A stretch of DNA of 64,000 nt from Streptomyces venezuelae (lineage in GTDB: Bacteria; Actinomycetota; Actinomycetes; Streptomycetales; Streptomycetaceae). A model generated the notes under the pieces. The model was not told the DNA's origin and did not search any database. It was given only the letters and a program-made list of their open reading frames with translations. This document shows, in pieces, positions 53,650-63,616 of this stretch (position 1 is the first letter of the stretch; each line of letters opens with the position of its first letter). The translations under genes and the position numbers were made by a program. The stretch is from positions 3,782,001-3,846,000 of the forward strand of contig NZ_CP029191.1 in NCBI RefSeq assembly GCF_008642335.1. Reading direction: 5' to 3'.

Positions 53650-55140
53650 TCAGTCACGCTTGCAGATGCGGTCCAGGAGGTTGGCCGTGGCGCGCTGGAT
53701 ACGGGCGTCGACATGGCCTGGACGGTCCAGTGCCGGGGACCAGGCGAAGGTGCCGGAGGCGAAGACGAGGGCGCCGGACGGGGCGCGGTAGAGGGACGAC
53801 TCCTGGTGGCGGACGACGCCCTCGGTGTCCTCGTACGGGGAGTGGGCGAGCAGGATGCGGCCCTGGTGCTCGGGGAGCGCCGTCCGGGGGAAGTAGCGGT
53901 CGGCCTCGCCCGCGACGAGCCCGTCGATCTCGTCGCCGTCGTGCGCCCCCGTGGCCTCCCACAGCCAGTGGTCGGCGTTGCGGACGACGAGGGGCCGCGG
54001 CTCGGGTACGCGGCCCGCGTACTGGATGCCGAGGAGCTGCTGCTCGGCCGCCTTGCCGCCGTCCCGCTCGCGCCAGAGGGCCGGTTTGCCGGGGCCGCGG
54101 CGCTTGCGGCAGGTGAGGAGCCGGTCCTCGACACCGGAGGCCGACGCGCTCAACTCCACTTGCCAGTACATGGTGTTGGCGGAGAGGAAGACCAGTGACG
54201 TGCCGTGCTCGCGGGCCTGCTCCGTGGTGCGGCGCATGCTCGGCGACCAGTACTCGTCGTGACCCGGGAAGACCAGGCCCCGGTACCGGGTGGGGTCGAC
54301 GCGGCCCGCGTGCAGGTCGCGGGCGTCCGCGTACGCCAGGTCGTATCCGTACCGCTCGGCCCAGCGGATGAAGTCGTAGGCGTGGCCCACGTGCAGGGGG
54401 AGGCCCGCGCCCGCGTACGGCCGGTCGAAGGAGACCGTGACGGCGGCCTCGCTCTCGCCGAGCAGCGCGCCCTGCTCGTCCCACGCGTGGTACAGGCTGG
54501 CGCCCGTGCGGCCGTCCTCGGGGTAGAGGTTGTACGCCTGCCAGGTGACGTCGGGCAGGAGCAGCAGGAGGTCGGCGGGGTGGTCGTCGCGGACCGTGAA
54601 GGGGACGTGCGAGCGGTACCCGTCGGCGGTGGTCAGGACCGCGACGTACGCCCCGACGTTCCAGTAGCTCGGGATCTGCAGGCGCCAGGAGAGCCACCAG
54701 TGGTGGCAGGAGACGGTGCGGTCGGCGGTGAGCGGGGCGGGCTGGACGATGCCGGAGAGCCGGGGGCTGGTGGTGATCTTGCTGGCGCCGTCTCCTCCGT
54801 AGTGCCCGATGCGGTAGATGTCGACGCTGAACTGCTGGGGCGGGTCGACGGTGACGTGGAAGTCGATGGCCTCGCCGGGCGCGGCGGCGCCGGTGGAGGT
54901 GAACCCTTTGATCTGGCAGTGCACGTCGTCGGCGTTGATCGGGCCGCCGGTGCGCGGGGCCGGGATGTCGGCGGCGCCGGGGGCCGGGGCGTGGTCGATG
55001 TACCAGGGCACGACGTGGCCGGTGTCGTCGAAGTAGTGCTCGGTTCCGCGCAGCCAGGGCAGCGGGCCCTGGCCGAAAGGGTCCGATACGGCGTGCGCCA
55101 GCGCACCCGATTCCCATCGGCGGTTCGGCTCCGACCTCAT
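53650..55140 (-). CDS. N,N-dimethylformamidase beta-subunit-like protein
   Basis: 496 aa soluble protein of the family named after the large subunit of N,N-dimethylformamidase. Recognised stretches: DIYRIGHYGGDGASK, LLPDVTWQAYNLYP, LVFPGHDEYWSPSMRR and VRHQESSLYRAPSGALVFAS. The known enzyme hydrolyses dimethylformamide; most Streptomyces members are uncharacterised, so the true substrate is open. ATG at 55140 with GAGGGAGGGG upstream. It follows purC's promoter region and is probably a single-gene unit. Confidence 0.8.
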   Translation of the reverse strand: MRSEPNRRWESGALAHAVSDPFGQGPLPWLRGTEHYFDDTGHVVPWYIDHAPAPGAADIPAPRTGGPINADDVHCQIKGFTSTGAAAPGEAIDFHVTVDPPQQFSVDIYRIGHYGGDGASKITTSPRLSGIVQPAPLTADRTVSCHHWWLSWRLQIPSYWNVGAYVAVLTTADGYRSHVPFTVRDDHPADLLLLLPDVTWQAYNLYPEDGRTGASLYHAWDEQGALLGESEAAVTVSFDRPYAGAGLPLHVGHAYDFIRWAERYGYDLAYADARDLHAGRVDPTRYRGLVFPGHDEYWSPSMRRTTEQAREHGTSLVFLSANTMYWQVELSASASGVEDRLLTCRKRRGPGKPALWRERDGGKAAEQQLLGIQYAGRVPEPRPLVVRNADHWLWEATGAHDGDEIDGLVAGEADRYFPRTALPEHQGRILLAHSPYEDTEGVVRHQESSLYRAPSGALVFASGTFAWSPALDRPGHVDARIQRATANLLDRICKRD

Positions 55141-55282
55141 CTGTGCCCCTCCCTCGCTCCCCCGAGCCTGCGCCGCCCTGTGGTGCATACGGTCCGGCAG
55201 CCGCTCCCAGCACATCACATTACGCACGCGCCCCGTCACCGTTCGTCGCGAATTGATATGAACGGAGCGTGATGCTCCGGGA

Positions 55283-55305
55283 GGGGCGGGGGTGGGGGGT
55301 GGGGG
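55283..55305 (+). other. G-quadruplex-forming tract
   Basis: Plus strand carries consecutive G-runs of 4, 5, 6 and 5 separated by single C or T bases. A small hairpin CGGAGC / GCTCCG sits just before it (55264-55279). The tract lies between the leftward pseudo-M48 gene's end and the leftward amidase-like gene's start. Confidence 0.7.
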
Positions 55306-55360
55306 TGCGTGGAGGAGGCTGCCTGCGGGTCCACGGGCTCGGGGTCGTGGGACCGCGCGG

Positions 55361-57595
55361 TCAGACCAGGCGGACCGGTTTTTCTGAGCGGATGCCCAGG
55401 CGGGTGAGCCAGTCCCGCAGCGGGGTCGGGTCGCCGTCCTCGACGAGGCTCGTCACGCGCGGGGTGAGATCCGTCGCGCGCTCGCCGCCCACCAGGAGCG
55501 CGGGGCCGTCGAGCCAGTCGAGGCCGGGAGCGGCGCCCGCGGTGTCGACGGCCGCGCAGCACACCATCGCCGTGACGTGGTCGACGAGCAGCTCACGGCC
55601 GGTGCGGGGCGGCTGCAGCGGGAAGAGCGGCAACGCGCCGTCGTCCCAGAGCGCTTCGTCCGGGCTCTGCCCGGTGGGGGCGGGACGTGGGGGCGCGGCG
55701 GCTTCCTCGCGTGCGATCTCGGCGGTGAGCCCGGCGGCGAGCATGCCGCTCCGGCTCTCGTCGTCGCCGTCGTCGGCGCCTTCGTCGACCTCGGGGAAGA
55801 GGGAGGCGGCGCGCTCGGGGTCGTCCAGGCCGTCGGCGGTTGAGTGGGTAATGGGGGTGGGGGTGGCTTCCGGGGCGGCGGGGGTGGGGGTCGGCTCGTC
55901 CGGGGCGGCGGGAGTGGGGCTGGCGGCATCCAGGGCCGTGGGGGCGACGGACAGGTCGGTGGAGGTGGCCTCGTCCGGGGCGGCGGGGGCGTCGGCTGTC
56001 GCTTCGGTGGTGGCCGGGGTGGCAGAGGTGGTGGTGGCCGGCCTGGTGGGGGCCACGGTGTCCGGGGATGCGGAAGTGGCGGCGTCCGCGTCGGTGGACG
56101 TGGAGGAGATAGCCGTGGCGGCGTCCGCGTCGGTGGACGTGGAGGAGATGGCCGTGGTGGTGTCCGGGGCCGGCGGTTGCGGGAGCCGGGGCGCGTACTC
56201 GGCGGGGTCACTCTCCGTAGCGCTCTGCGGGGTTGTCGTCAGATGGGTCAGGACGCGGTCGAGGGTCGGGACCTTCGGGGCCGAGGTGACCCGGCCGGCG
56301 GGGGCGTCCGTTTCCAGGGCGTCCAGGACCCGGTGCAGCCGCGCCGCGTCCATGCGCCATTTTCGGTCGACGACCTCGTCCGGGTACTCCTGCCAGGCCA
56401 CCGGCGCCCAGTCCGGCCCCGACTCCGCGGGGCCGCCGTGAAAGAGGCGCGCGGCGAGCAGTGACGCCGCCTCGTCCACCGAACCCGGCTCCTCCAGGAG
56501 GTCACAGGCAGGACGCTCGCCGAGGCGTGAGGCGAAGCCCTCCGCCAACCGGTCCCTGCGCGACAGCTCCGTCAGCGCGGAGACCACGCCCGCGTCGAGG
56601 CGCGAGGGCCAGCGCCCCATGCGCCAGGCGGGCAGGGCGACCCGGGTGAGGAGACGGTCCCAGCCCGCGTACGCGAGCCCGACCTGCTCCTGCGCGACGA
56701 TCCGCACGCCGTAGTCCACGGTCTGGGCCCGCTCCGCCGCGGCCGCGGCGACCCCGCGCTCCATCTCGGCGGCGTGGACCCGGCAGTGCCGCAGCAGGAG
56801 CCGGGCGACCCGCCCGACGCCGCCGAGCGCCACCCTGGCCAGCGGCCCGCGCCCCGGTGCCGAGGCGACCGCGACCGCCGCGTCGAGCCCGCGCACGAAG
56901 CGCCGGGCGGCGGCTATGTCGGGGTGCGCCGAGGGCCCCGTACCCGCCACGACGGGCGCGAGCACCGCGCGGAGCTCGCCGACGCGCATCCACCACAGGA
57001 ACGGGGAGCCGATGACGAGGACCGGGGCGACGGGGCCGACGGGGGTGGCGGAGGTGACGGAGGCGGCAACCCCGCCTGCGCCGCCACCGGAGCCGATGGC
57101 CGCACCGGCGGCGCCCCGCGCGTGCGCGTTCCGGGCCTCCGACGTCCCCGCCCGACCCCGGCCCTGCCCCGTCTGCGGCCCGTGCGCCGGATGCGTACGG
57201 TCCTCGAGCCAGCTGTCGCAGTCCGGGGTGAGCGCTATCGCCGAGGGCGCGGGTACGCCAAGGCGGTCGGCGAGGTCCCGCACCAGGCGGTACAGATCGG
57301 GCGCCGACTCCTCGGCGATCGGCACGGTGGGGCTCAGGGCGGGCCGCGCCCGCGCGACGACCAGGCCCACCGCACCCGCGGCGAGCAGGACGAGCAGCGC
57401 GACGACCGCCACGGTCCAGCTCGCGACGTACCAACTCCCGCCACCGGCATGCCCCGTGGCCCCCGCCGCGAACAGCACGACGGCGGCGGCCGCGGGCAGC
57501 AGGGCGACGGCCAGCGCTCTGCTGCGCAGACGCAGCACGGCGAGGGCCCGGGAGCGCGCGGCCTGCGCGCCCACCTCTACACCCGTACCTGACAC
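55361..57595 (-). CDS. membrane protein related to M48 peptidases but lacking the zinc motif
   Basis: About 744 aa. Two membrane segments (about 20-85), then an M48-like region: DLADRLGVPAPSAIALTPDC and VLVIGSPFLWWMRVGELRAV. Exactly where M48 enzymes have HELGH, this protein reads LAPVVAGTG, so the zinc site is gone. A central helical domain and a long low-complexity Ala/Thr/Pro segment follow (about 475-625), with a 42-bp tandem repeat encoding STSTDADAATAIS, then a folded tail. Probably a pseudoprotease. The start is uncertain: GTG at 57595 (best ribosome spacing) or 57607. Confidence 0.75.
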   Translation of the reverse strand: MSGTGVEVGAQAARSRALAVLRLRSRALAVALLPAAAAVVLFAAGATGHAGGGSWYVASWTVAVVALLVLLAAGAVGLVVARARPALSPTVPIAEESAPDLYRLVRDLADRLGVPAPSAIALTPDCDSWLEDRTHPAHGPQTGQGRGRAGTSEARNAHARGAAGAAIGSGGGAGGVAASVTSATPVGPVAPVLVIGSPFLWWMRVGELRAVLAPVVAGTGPSAHPDIAAARRFVRGLDAAVAVASAPGRGPLARVALGGVGRVARLLLRHCRVHAAEMERGVAAAAAERAQTVDYGVRIVAQEQVGLAYAGWDRLLTRVALPAWRMGRWPSRLDAGVVSALTELSRRDRLAEGFASRLGERPACDLLEEPGSVDEAASLLAARLFHGGPAESGPDWAPVAWQEYPDEVVDRKWRMDAARLHRVLDALETDAPAGRVTSAPKVPTLDRVLTHLTTTPQSATESDPAEYAPRLPQPPAPDTTTAISSTSTDADAATAISSTSTDADAATSASPDTVAPTRPATTTSATPATTEATADAPAAPDEATSTDLSVAPTALDAASPTPAAPDEPTPTPAAPEATPTPITHSTADGLDDPERAASLFPEVDEGADDGDDESRSGMLAAGLTAEIAREEAAAPPRPAPTGQSPDEALWDDGALPLFPLQPPRTGRELLVDHVTAMVCCAAVDTAGAAPGLDWLDGPALLVGGERATDLTPRVTSLVEDGDPTPLRDWLTRLGIRSEKPVRLV

Positions 57596-57846
57596 GACCG
57601 ATGGCACCCCCTGCTGCCTACTGTTCGGTCGCCGCCGGCCGGAGCCGACGGCGCACTTCAACGGCGTTGGTCTTGCTCACTCCCCCACTGTGGCACCCGC
57701 CACCGACATCGCAATGCCGGTGGTCTGTTTGGCTCTGGGCGCCTTGAACGCTTTCGCCGCACCCTAGTTGGGGTGCCGGTCGTCGTCAGCCGGATGGGCC
57801 ACCGGTCACCCGATGGAATGGCTTTGGCTAAAGCTGAATGCCGAAA
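57596..57846. other. upstream region of the pseudo-M48 gene, no gene seen
   Basis: About 250 bases before the purD terminator hairpin. CACCGACATCGCAATGCCGGTG (split here: arms CACCG and CGGTG near 57698-57720) is a small imperfect inverted repeat. Promoters were not placed. Confidence 0.35.
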
Positions 57847-57878
57847 GGGCCCCGGATCCAGTGTCAGATCCGGGGCCC
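57847..57878 (-). terminator. terminator of purD
   Basis: Twelve-base stem GGGCCCCGGATC (57847-57858) with GATCCGGGGCCC (57867-57878) and an 8-base loop, 57 bases past the purD stop on the minus strand. Confidence 0.8.
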
Positions 57879-57935
57879 TGGGGGTTCGGGGTGGCCGAAA
57901 ATTCACGCGCCGGCGGCGTGGGGAAGCCGCGTGCG

Positions 57936-59189
<1,254 letters not shown>

Positions 59190-59317
59190 GGGGTCAGGGT
59201 AGCCCGCGCGGCTCCTCCCGTTCGTACGGGCCACCCACTGGACGCGCGTCCCCCTCCTGTACGTTCCTCCAGTCCCCGGCACGTTTGGGCCTTCGGGTGC
59301 GGGCCCACTCCGGACTA

Positions 59318-59495
59318 CCCCGCCGCTTCGCGCCGGATCACTCCCACCCACCCGCCCGTTCACCCCGCACCGTCCGGTGGGAGTAGGAGCGGGCACACCC
59401 ACTCAAGGTCCAGGGGGGCCGGGTTCCTACCTCGTGGTGGCGGTGCCGGGTGAACGGGTGGGTGGGAGGGAGGCATCCGCCGCGAAGCGGCGGGG
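59318..59495. repeat. 178-bp long inverted repeat between purD and dnaX
   Basis: Arms 59318-59371 and 59442-59495 share the blocks CCCCGCCGCTTCGCG, CTCCCACCCACCC and GTTCACCC in inverted order, with two compensating 4-base gaps and a few mismatches. The arm ends GCCGCTTCGCGGCGG can also fold on themselves. Looks like a non-autonomous palindromic element or a large RNA hairpin. There is no gene inside. Confidence 0.75.
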
Positions 59496-59529
59496 TCGGC
59501 GTCCTACCCGGCAATCCCCGTGCGGGCAG

Positions 59530-61797
59530 CTACTCGTTCGGGTACTCGTCGACCACCGTCGCGCCCAGCTCGCGCACGATCAGGTCATGCCCGGACAGCG
59601 CCGACTCGACCAGATCCGGGTCATCGTCCTCAGGAATGTCGTCCTCGGGCGAGATGTGCTCCCGTGACGGAGCCGCGGCCGGAGCAGGGGCCGGGGCGGG
59701 CTCCGGGGCCGGCGTGGGCGGTGAGTACGGAGCGGCGGCCGGGGGCGGAGCCTGCTGCTGCGGGGCCGCGGCGGGCCGCGGAGCCTGCGGAGCGCTGCCA
59801 CCGAAGTTGCCGGCCGCGGGCGGAGGCGCCGAGCCCCCGGACGGGTCGACGATCGCCTCGACCTTCCACTGCACCCCGAACTGCTCGGACAGCGCCTGCC
59901 GCAACACGTCCTCGCTGCCGCTGCTCGCGAAGTTGTCCCGCGCGCCCGCGTTGACGAAGCCGATCTGCAGGGTCGTCCCGTCGAACCCGGCCACCTGGGC
60001 GTTCTGGCTGAGCAGGATCCACGTGAAACGGCGGCGGTTCTTCACCGCCTCCAGGATGTTCGGCCACAGGGAACGCGGGTCGGGCCCGCCCGTGGGTGCC
60101 GCGGCCATCGGGGCGGCCGGGGGCGGCGGGGTGGCAGCAGCCGGAGCGGAGGCCTGCGGGGCCGGAGCAGGGGCCGGGGCGGAGGCGGGCGCGCCGCTAC
60201 CCGCGGACGCCGCCGTCGGCCAGCCGCCCGGGCGGGGCGCGGACGCCCCCTGTGCGGGAGCCGAAGCCGTGGGCCAGCCACCGGGCCGGCGCTCACCGGC
60301 GGGTTCGGCGGCGGGAGGAGTTGCGGGGGCAGCCGGAGCGGCCGGGGCAGCTGCGGGCGCCGGAGCACTCGCCTGCGCGGCGGGAGCCGGAGCGGGAGCA
60401 GGGTGTGCAGCCGGAGCTGAGGCAGGAGACACAGCCGGGGTCGGCCCCGCCTCAGGCGCCCCGCCGGCCCCCCGAACCGCCGCTCGCGCAGCCGCGGGTC
60501 CGCCCCCCGGAGGCACGGGCGGGCCCTGCGGGGCGGGCGGCATGGCCACGCCACCCTGCGGCCCGCCCGCGTGGGCCTCGGGCCCGGGAACGTACCCCAT
60601 CGAGGGACCGGCCCCCTGCCCACCACCGGGCACGAAGTTCCCGCCGCGCTCCAGGCGCTCGAGGCGGGCCATGACGGAGCGCTCGTCGTCGTAGGCCGCC
60701 GGGAGCAGCACGCGCGCGCAGATCAGCTCCAGCTGGAGGCGCGGCGATGTGGCGCCCCGCATCTCGGTCAGGCCCTCGTTCACGAGGTCGGCCGCGCGGC
60801 TGAGCTCGGCGCCGCCGAAGACGCCGGCCTGCGCCTGCATGCGCTCGACGACGTCGACGGGGGCGTCGATGAGCCCCTTCTCGGCGGCGTCGGGCACGGC
60901 GGCGAGGATCACGAGGTCCCGCAGTCGCTCCAGGAGGTCGGCGACGAAGCGGCGCGGGTCGTTGCCGCCCTCGATGACGCGGTCGACGACCTCGAAGGCC
61001 GCGGCGCCGTCGCCGGAGGCGAAGGCCTCGATGACGGAGTCGAGCAGCGAGCCGTCCGTGTACCCGAGGAGGGACGTCGCCATGGCATACGTCACACCGT
61101 CCTCGCGGGCACTGGCGAGGAGCTGGTCCATGACGGACATGGAGTCACGCACGGATCCGGCACCGGCCCGCACGACCAGCGGGTACACGCCGTCCTCGAC
61201 GGCCATGCCCTCGCGGCCGCAGACCTCGGCGAGGTAGTCGCGGAGGGTGCCGGGGGGCACGAGCCGGAACGGGTAGTGGTGGGTGCGCGACCGGATCGTG
61301 CCGATGACCTTCTCGGGCTCGGTCGTCGCGAAGATGAACTTGAGGTGCTCCGGGGGCTCCTCGACCACCTTCAGGAGGGCGTTGAAGCCCGCCGAGGTGA
61401 CCATGTGGGCCTCGTCGATGATGTAGATCTTGTACCGGCTCGACGCGGGACCGAAGAAGGCCTTCTCGCGCAGGTCACGGGCGTCGTCGACGCCTCCGTG
61501 GGACGCGGCGTCGATCTCGATGACGTCGATCGAGCCCGGCCCGTTCCTCGCCAGGTCGCGGCAGGACTGGCACTCGCCGCAGGGCGTGGGAGTGGGACCT
61601 TGCTCACAGTTGAGACAGCGGGCGAGGATGCGCGCGCTCGTCGTCTTGCCGCAGCCGCGCGGGCCACTGAACAGGTAGGCATGGTTGACCCGGTTGTTCC
61701 GCAGCGCCTGCTGCAGCGGGTCGGTCACATGCTCCTGCCCGATGACCTCGGCGAACGACTCCGGGCGATAGCGGCGGTACAAGGCGAGAGACGACAC
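59530..61797 (-). CDS. dnaX: DNA polymerase III subunit gamma/tau
   Basis: 755 aa clamp-loader ATPase. It begins SSLALYRRYRPESFAEVIGQ; Walker A GPRGCGKTTSARI (near 45), zinc cluster with CLNCEQ and CGECQSCRDL, Walker B YIIDEAHMVTSAGFNALLK, sensor IFATTEPEKV. After residue 400 comes a long Pro/Ala/Gly linker, then a folded tau domain (PDPRSLWPNILEAVKNRRR). GTG at 61797 is seven bases after TAACCT (61805-61810), with no ribosome site. The 4.5S RNA gene ends 54 bases upstream on the same strand. I saw no slippery A-run for a gamma/tau frameshift. Confidence 0.95.
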   Translation of the reverse strand: MSSLALYRRYRPESFAEVIGQEHVTDPLQQALRNNRVNHAYLFSGPRGCGKTTSARILARCLNCEQGPTPTPCGECQSCRDLARNGPGSIDVIEIDAASHGGVDDARDLREKAFFGPASSRYKIYIIDEAHMVTSAGFNALLKVVEEPPEHLKFIFATTEPEKVIGTIRSRTHHYPFRLVPPGTLRDYLAEVCGREGMAVEDGVYPLVVRAGAGSVRDSMSVMDQLLASAREDGVTYAMATSLLGYTDGSLLDSVIEAFASGDGAAAFEVVDRVIEGGNDPRRFVADLLERLRDLVILAAVPDAAEKGLIDAPVDVVERMQAQAGVFGGAELSRAADLVNEGLTEMRGATSPRLQLELICARVLLPAAYDDERSVMARLERLERGGNFVPGGGQGAGPSMGYVPGPEAHAGGPQGGVAMPPAPQGPPVPPGGGPAAARAAVRGAGGAPEAGPTPAVSPASAPAAHPAPAPAPAAQASAPAPAAAPAAPAAPATPPAAEPAGERRPGGWPTASAPAQGASAPRPGGWPTAASAGSGAPASAPAPAPAPQASAPAAATPPPPAAPMAAAPTGGPDPRSLWPNILEAVKNRRRFTWILLSQNAQVAGFDGTTLQIGFVNAGARDNFASSGSEDVLRQALSEQFGVQWKVEAIVDPSGGSAPPPAAGNFGGSAPQAPRPAAAPQQQAPPPAAAPYSPPTPAPEPAPAPAPAAAPSREHISPEDDIPEDDDPDLVESALSGHDLIVRELGATVVDEYPNE

Positions 61798-61851
61798 GCA
61801 TACGAGGTTATAGGCGACCACTGACAACCAGGACCGCGCGGAACGCAAAGC

Positions 61852-61937
61852 GCCCCTCACGCACCCGCCAGAGCCGACCTACCCTTGCTGCCTTCCGGCC
61901 CTGGGGGAGTTCAGTCAGATAGCGCCACGTGAGGGGC
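61852..61937 (-). ncRNA. ffs: signal recognition particle RNA (4.5S type)
   Basis: On the minus strand it starts GCCCCTCACGTGGCGC, contains the universal SRP apical loop CCGGAAGGCAGCAAGG, and ends in the complementary CGTGAGGGGC, giving a 10-bp closing stem. About 86 nt, the bacterial small form. TAGTGT (61946-61951) is the likely -10 box. It binds Ffh to target membrane proteins. Confidence 0.93.
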
Positions 61938-62072
61938 TGGCCCCCACACTAGCGGATCCCGGGCCGTGGAAGCGACGCCGGGAGGAACGGTTCCGCCCCG
62001 GGGACCTCCCCGGGCACCCCCCGAGTGGATCGTGTTCGCGAGCACTCCCCAACGTCTTGTATTGTTTGCGGC

Positions 62073-62157
62073 GGAGGATTCGCCTAGTGGCCTAGGGCGC
62101 ACGCTTGGAAAGCGTGTTGGGGGCAACCCCTCACGAGTTCGAATCTCGTATCCTCCG
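62073..62157 (+). tRNA. tRNA-Ser (GGA)
   Basis: 85-nt class II cloverleaf: GGAGGAT with ATCCTCC, anticodon loop TTGGAAA (GGA), a long variable arm (TTGGGGGCAACCCC), T-loop AGTTCGAATCT, discriminator G. TATTGT near 62060 is the likely -10 box. Genes typical of integrative elements begin right after it. Confidence 0.95.
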
Positions 62158-62179
62158 CACTCGCCCGTCAGGGCAGATG

Positions 62180-62211
62180 AAGGCCCCGCCCGGTTCGCCG
62201 GTCGGGGCCTT
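62180..62211 (+). terminator. terminator after tRNA-Ser
   Basis: Nine-base stem AAGGCCCCG (62180-62188) with CGGGGCCTT (62203-62211), extendable inside the loop. Confidence 0.75.
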
Positions 62212-62257
62212 CATCGTTCTCCGGGCCCGGACGGGCAGCGGTCTCTCGGACCAGCCG

Positions 62258-63040
62258 TCAGGTGGCCGGGAGTCGGTACGACAGGACGTAGGCGTCCGCC
62301 GCCATGACGGTGTCGCAGACCTCGACGGCCCGCCCCTCCGTGTCGTACGCGGTACGGATGAGGCTGATCACGGGCACACCGGAGGCCAGCCGCAGCGTCC
62401 GCACTTCGTCGGGAGAAGGCATCCGCGCCCGGATCTCCTCCTCGAAGCGGTCCAGGTGGTGACCGAGCTCTTCGAGGCGGGCGTAGATGCCGCCGGGGCC
62501 GGGGTTGGGGTCGGCGATCTGCGTGCCGCGTGCGATGTCGAGCGGGAGGTAGGAGGTGGCAAACTCGACCGGCCGCCCGTCGAGGAGATACCGCCGCCGA
62601 CGCGCGAGCACCCGCCGTACGCCTCCGAGCCGCGTGGAGACGTCCTGGGTGGCCTTCTCCTCCTTGACCTCCAGGCTGTCCACGTCCGGGTGGCCGCCTG
62701 CGGCATCGGCCTCAATGAGGAAGGCGGACTTGCCCTGCTCGCGGTGGCGGCGGGAGAACCGGTCGGAGGCGAGCCGCCGCACGGGCTGCCGTGGCCGCAC
62801 GAAGACGCCCCTGCCGTGCTCGGCGTGCACGAGCCCCTCGCCCTGCAGAATCGAGAAGGAGTTACGGACGGTCATCCGGGAGACCCCGTAGTGCTCGACG
62901 AGTTCGGCTTCCGAGGGCAGCTTCTCGCCCTCCTTGAACCGTCCCCGGTCGATGGCCTCGCGCAGCTGGTCGGCGATCTGCCGGAAGACCGCACGATCAC
63001 TGGTGGGGTCGACGGCACCGAGCCGGCTCGGGAGCGACAT
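62258..63040 (-). CDS. GntR-family regulator, HutC type
   Basis: 260 aa. Winged helix: FRQIADQLREAIDRGRFKEG then LPSEAELVEHYGVSRMTVRN (about residues 20-60), then a UTRA effector domain (from about 95), including RRRRYLLDGRPVEFATSYLP. ATG at 63040 with AAGGAG eight bases upstream (a GTG one codon earlier is possible). The perfect palindrome TAGATATCTA (63055-63064) sits just before the ribosome site and could be its own operator. It is divergent from the Nudix gene. GntR regulators of this type control transfer in Streptomyces integrative elements (KorSA). Confidence 0.9.
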   Translation of the reverse strand: MSLPSRLGAVDPTSDRAVFRQIADQLREAIDRGRFKEGEKLPSEAELVEHYGVSRMTVRNSFSILQGEGLVHAEHGRGVFVRPRQPVRRLASDRFSRRHREQGKSAFLIEADAAGGHPDVDSLEVKEEKATQDVSTRLGGVRRVLARRRRYLLDGRPVEFATSYLPLDIARGTQIADPNPGPGGIYARLEELGHHLDRFEEEIRARMPSPDEVRTLRLASGVPVISLIRTAYDTEGRAVEVCDTVMAADAYVLSYRLPAT

Positions 63041-63054
63041 CACATGTACTCCTT

Positions 63055-63064
63055 TAGATATCTA
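63055..63064. promoter_or_regulatory. palindrome at the GntR gene leader
   Basis: Perfect 10-bp palindrome TAGATATCTA within CTAGATATCTAA, 15 bases from the GntR start codon and 75 from the divergent Nudix gene. Confidence 0.55.
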
Positions 63065-63138
63065 GACGAGTAGCTGAGCGCTGTTGCTACGGTGGGCAGC
63101 CTAGCCATCGGCGAGGTTCCGGGAAGAGAGCGAGGACC

Positions 63139-63570
63139 GTGAGCACGAACCGCCCGCACTCTGTCAGCGTTGCCGGAGTCATCGTCGACAACCGGGACCG
63201 GGCCCTCCTCATCAAGCGCCGTGACAACGGCAAGTGGGAACCCCCGGGCGGCATCCTCGAACGCGCGGAGACCATCCCCGAGGCCCTGCAACGCGAGGTC
63301 CTCGAAGAGACCGGCATCAAAATCGCACTCCCCGCGACCCTGACCGGCATCTACAAGAACATGACGGGCTTGATCGTCTCCATGGTCTTCCGATGCGAGG
63401 CCGCCGACGGTACGCCCACGCCCGGCGACGAGACCCGAGCTCTGCGCTGGGCGACCCGCGACGAAGTCACCGAACTCGCCGACGAGGCCTACGCGATCCG
63501 CGTCCTGGACGCACTCGACGCGACATCGCCACCGGCCATTCGCGCCCACGACGGCGTGAAACTCATCTAG
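63139..63570 (+). CDS. Nudix hydrolase
   Basis: 143 aa. The Nudix box runs from GGILERAETI to REVLEETGI (residues about 37-60), with all consensus Gly, Glu and Arg residues. It cleaves a nucleoside diphosphate-linked substrate not identifiable from sequence. GTG start with GCGAGGA upstream. In Streptomyces, Nudix proteins are frequent cargo of integrative elements (Pif of pSAM2). Next to the divergent GntR gene and the following ATPase gene. Confidence 0.92.
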   Translation: MSTNRPHSVSVAGVIVDNRDRALLIKRRDNGKWEPPGGILERAETIPEALQREVLEETGIKIALPATLTGIYKNMTGLIVSMVFRCEAADGTPTPGDETRALRWATRDEVTELADEAYAIRVLDALDATSPPAIRAHDGVKLI

Positions 63571-63616
63571 CTCGAACCCGCTGCACATGGTGGCCCACCA
63601 GCACGAAGGAACTTGT

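Noticed and set aside
59530..61797. Programmed frameshift in dnaX producing a gamma subunit
   Set aside because: No slippery A-rich heptamer is visible; the reading frame encodes one continuous tau-like product.
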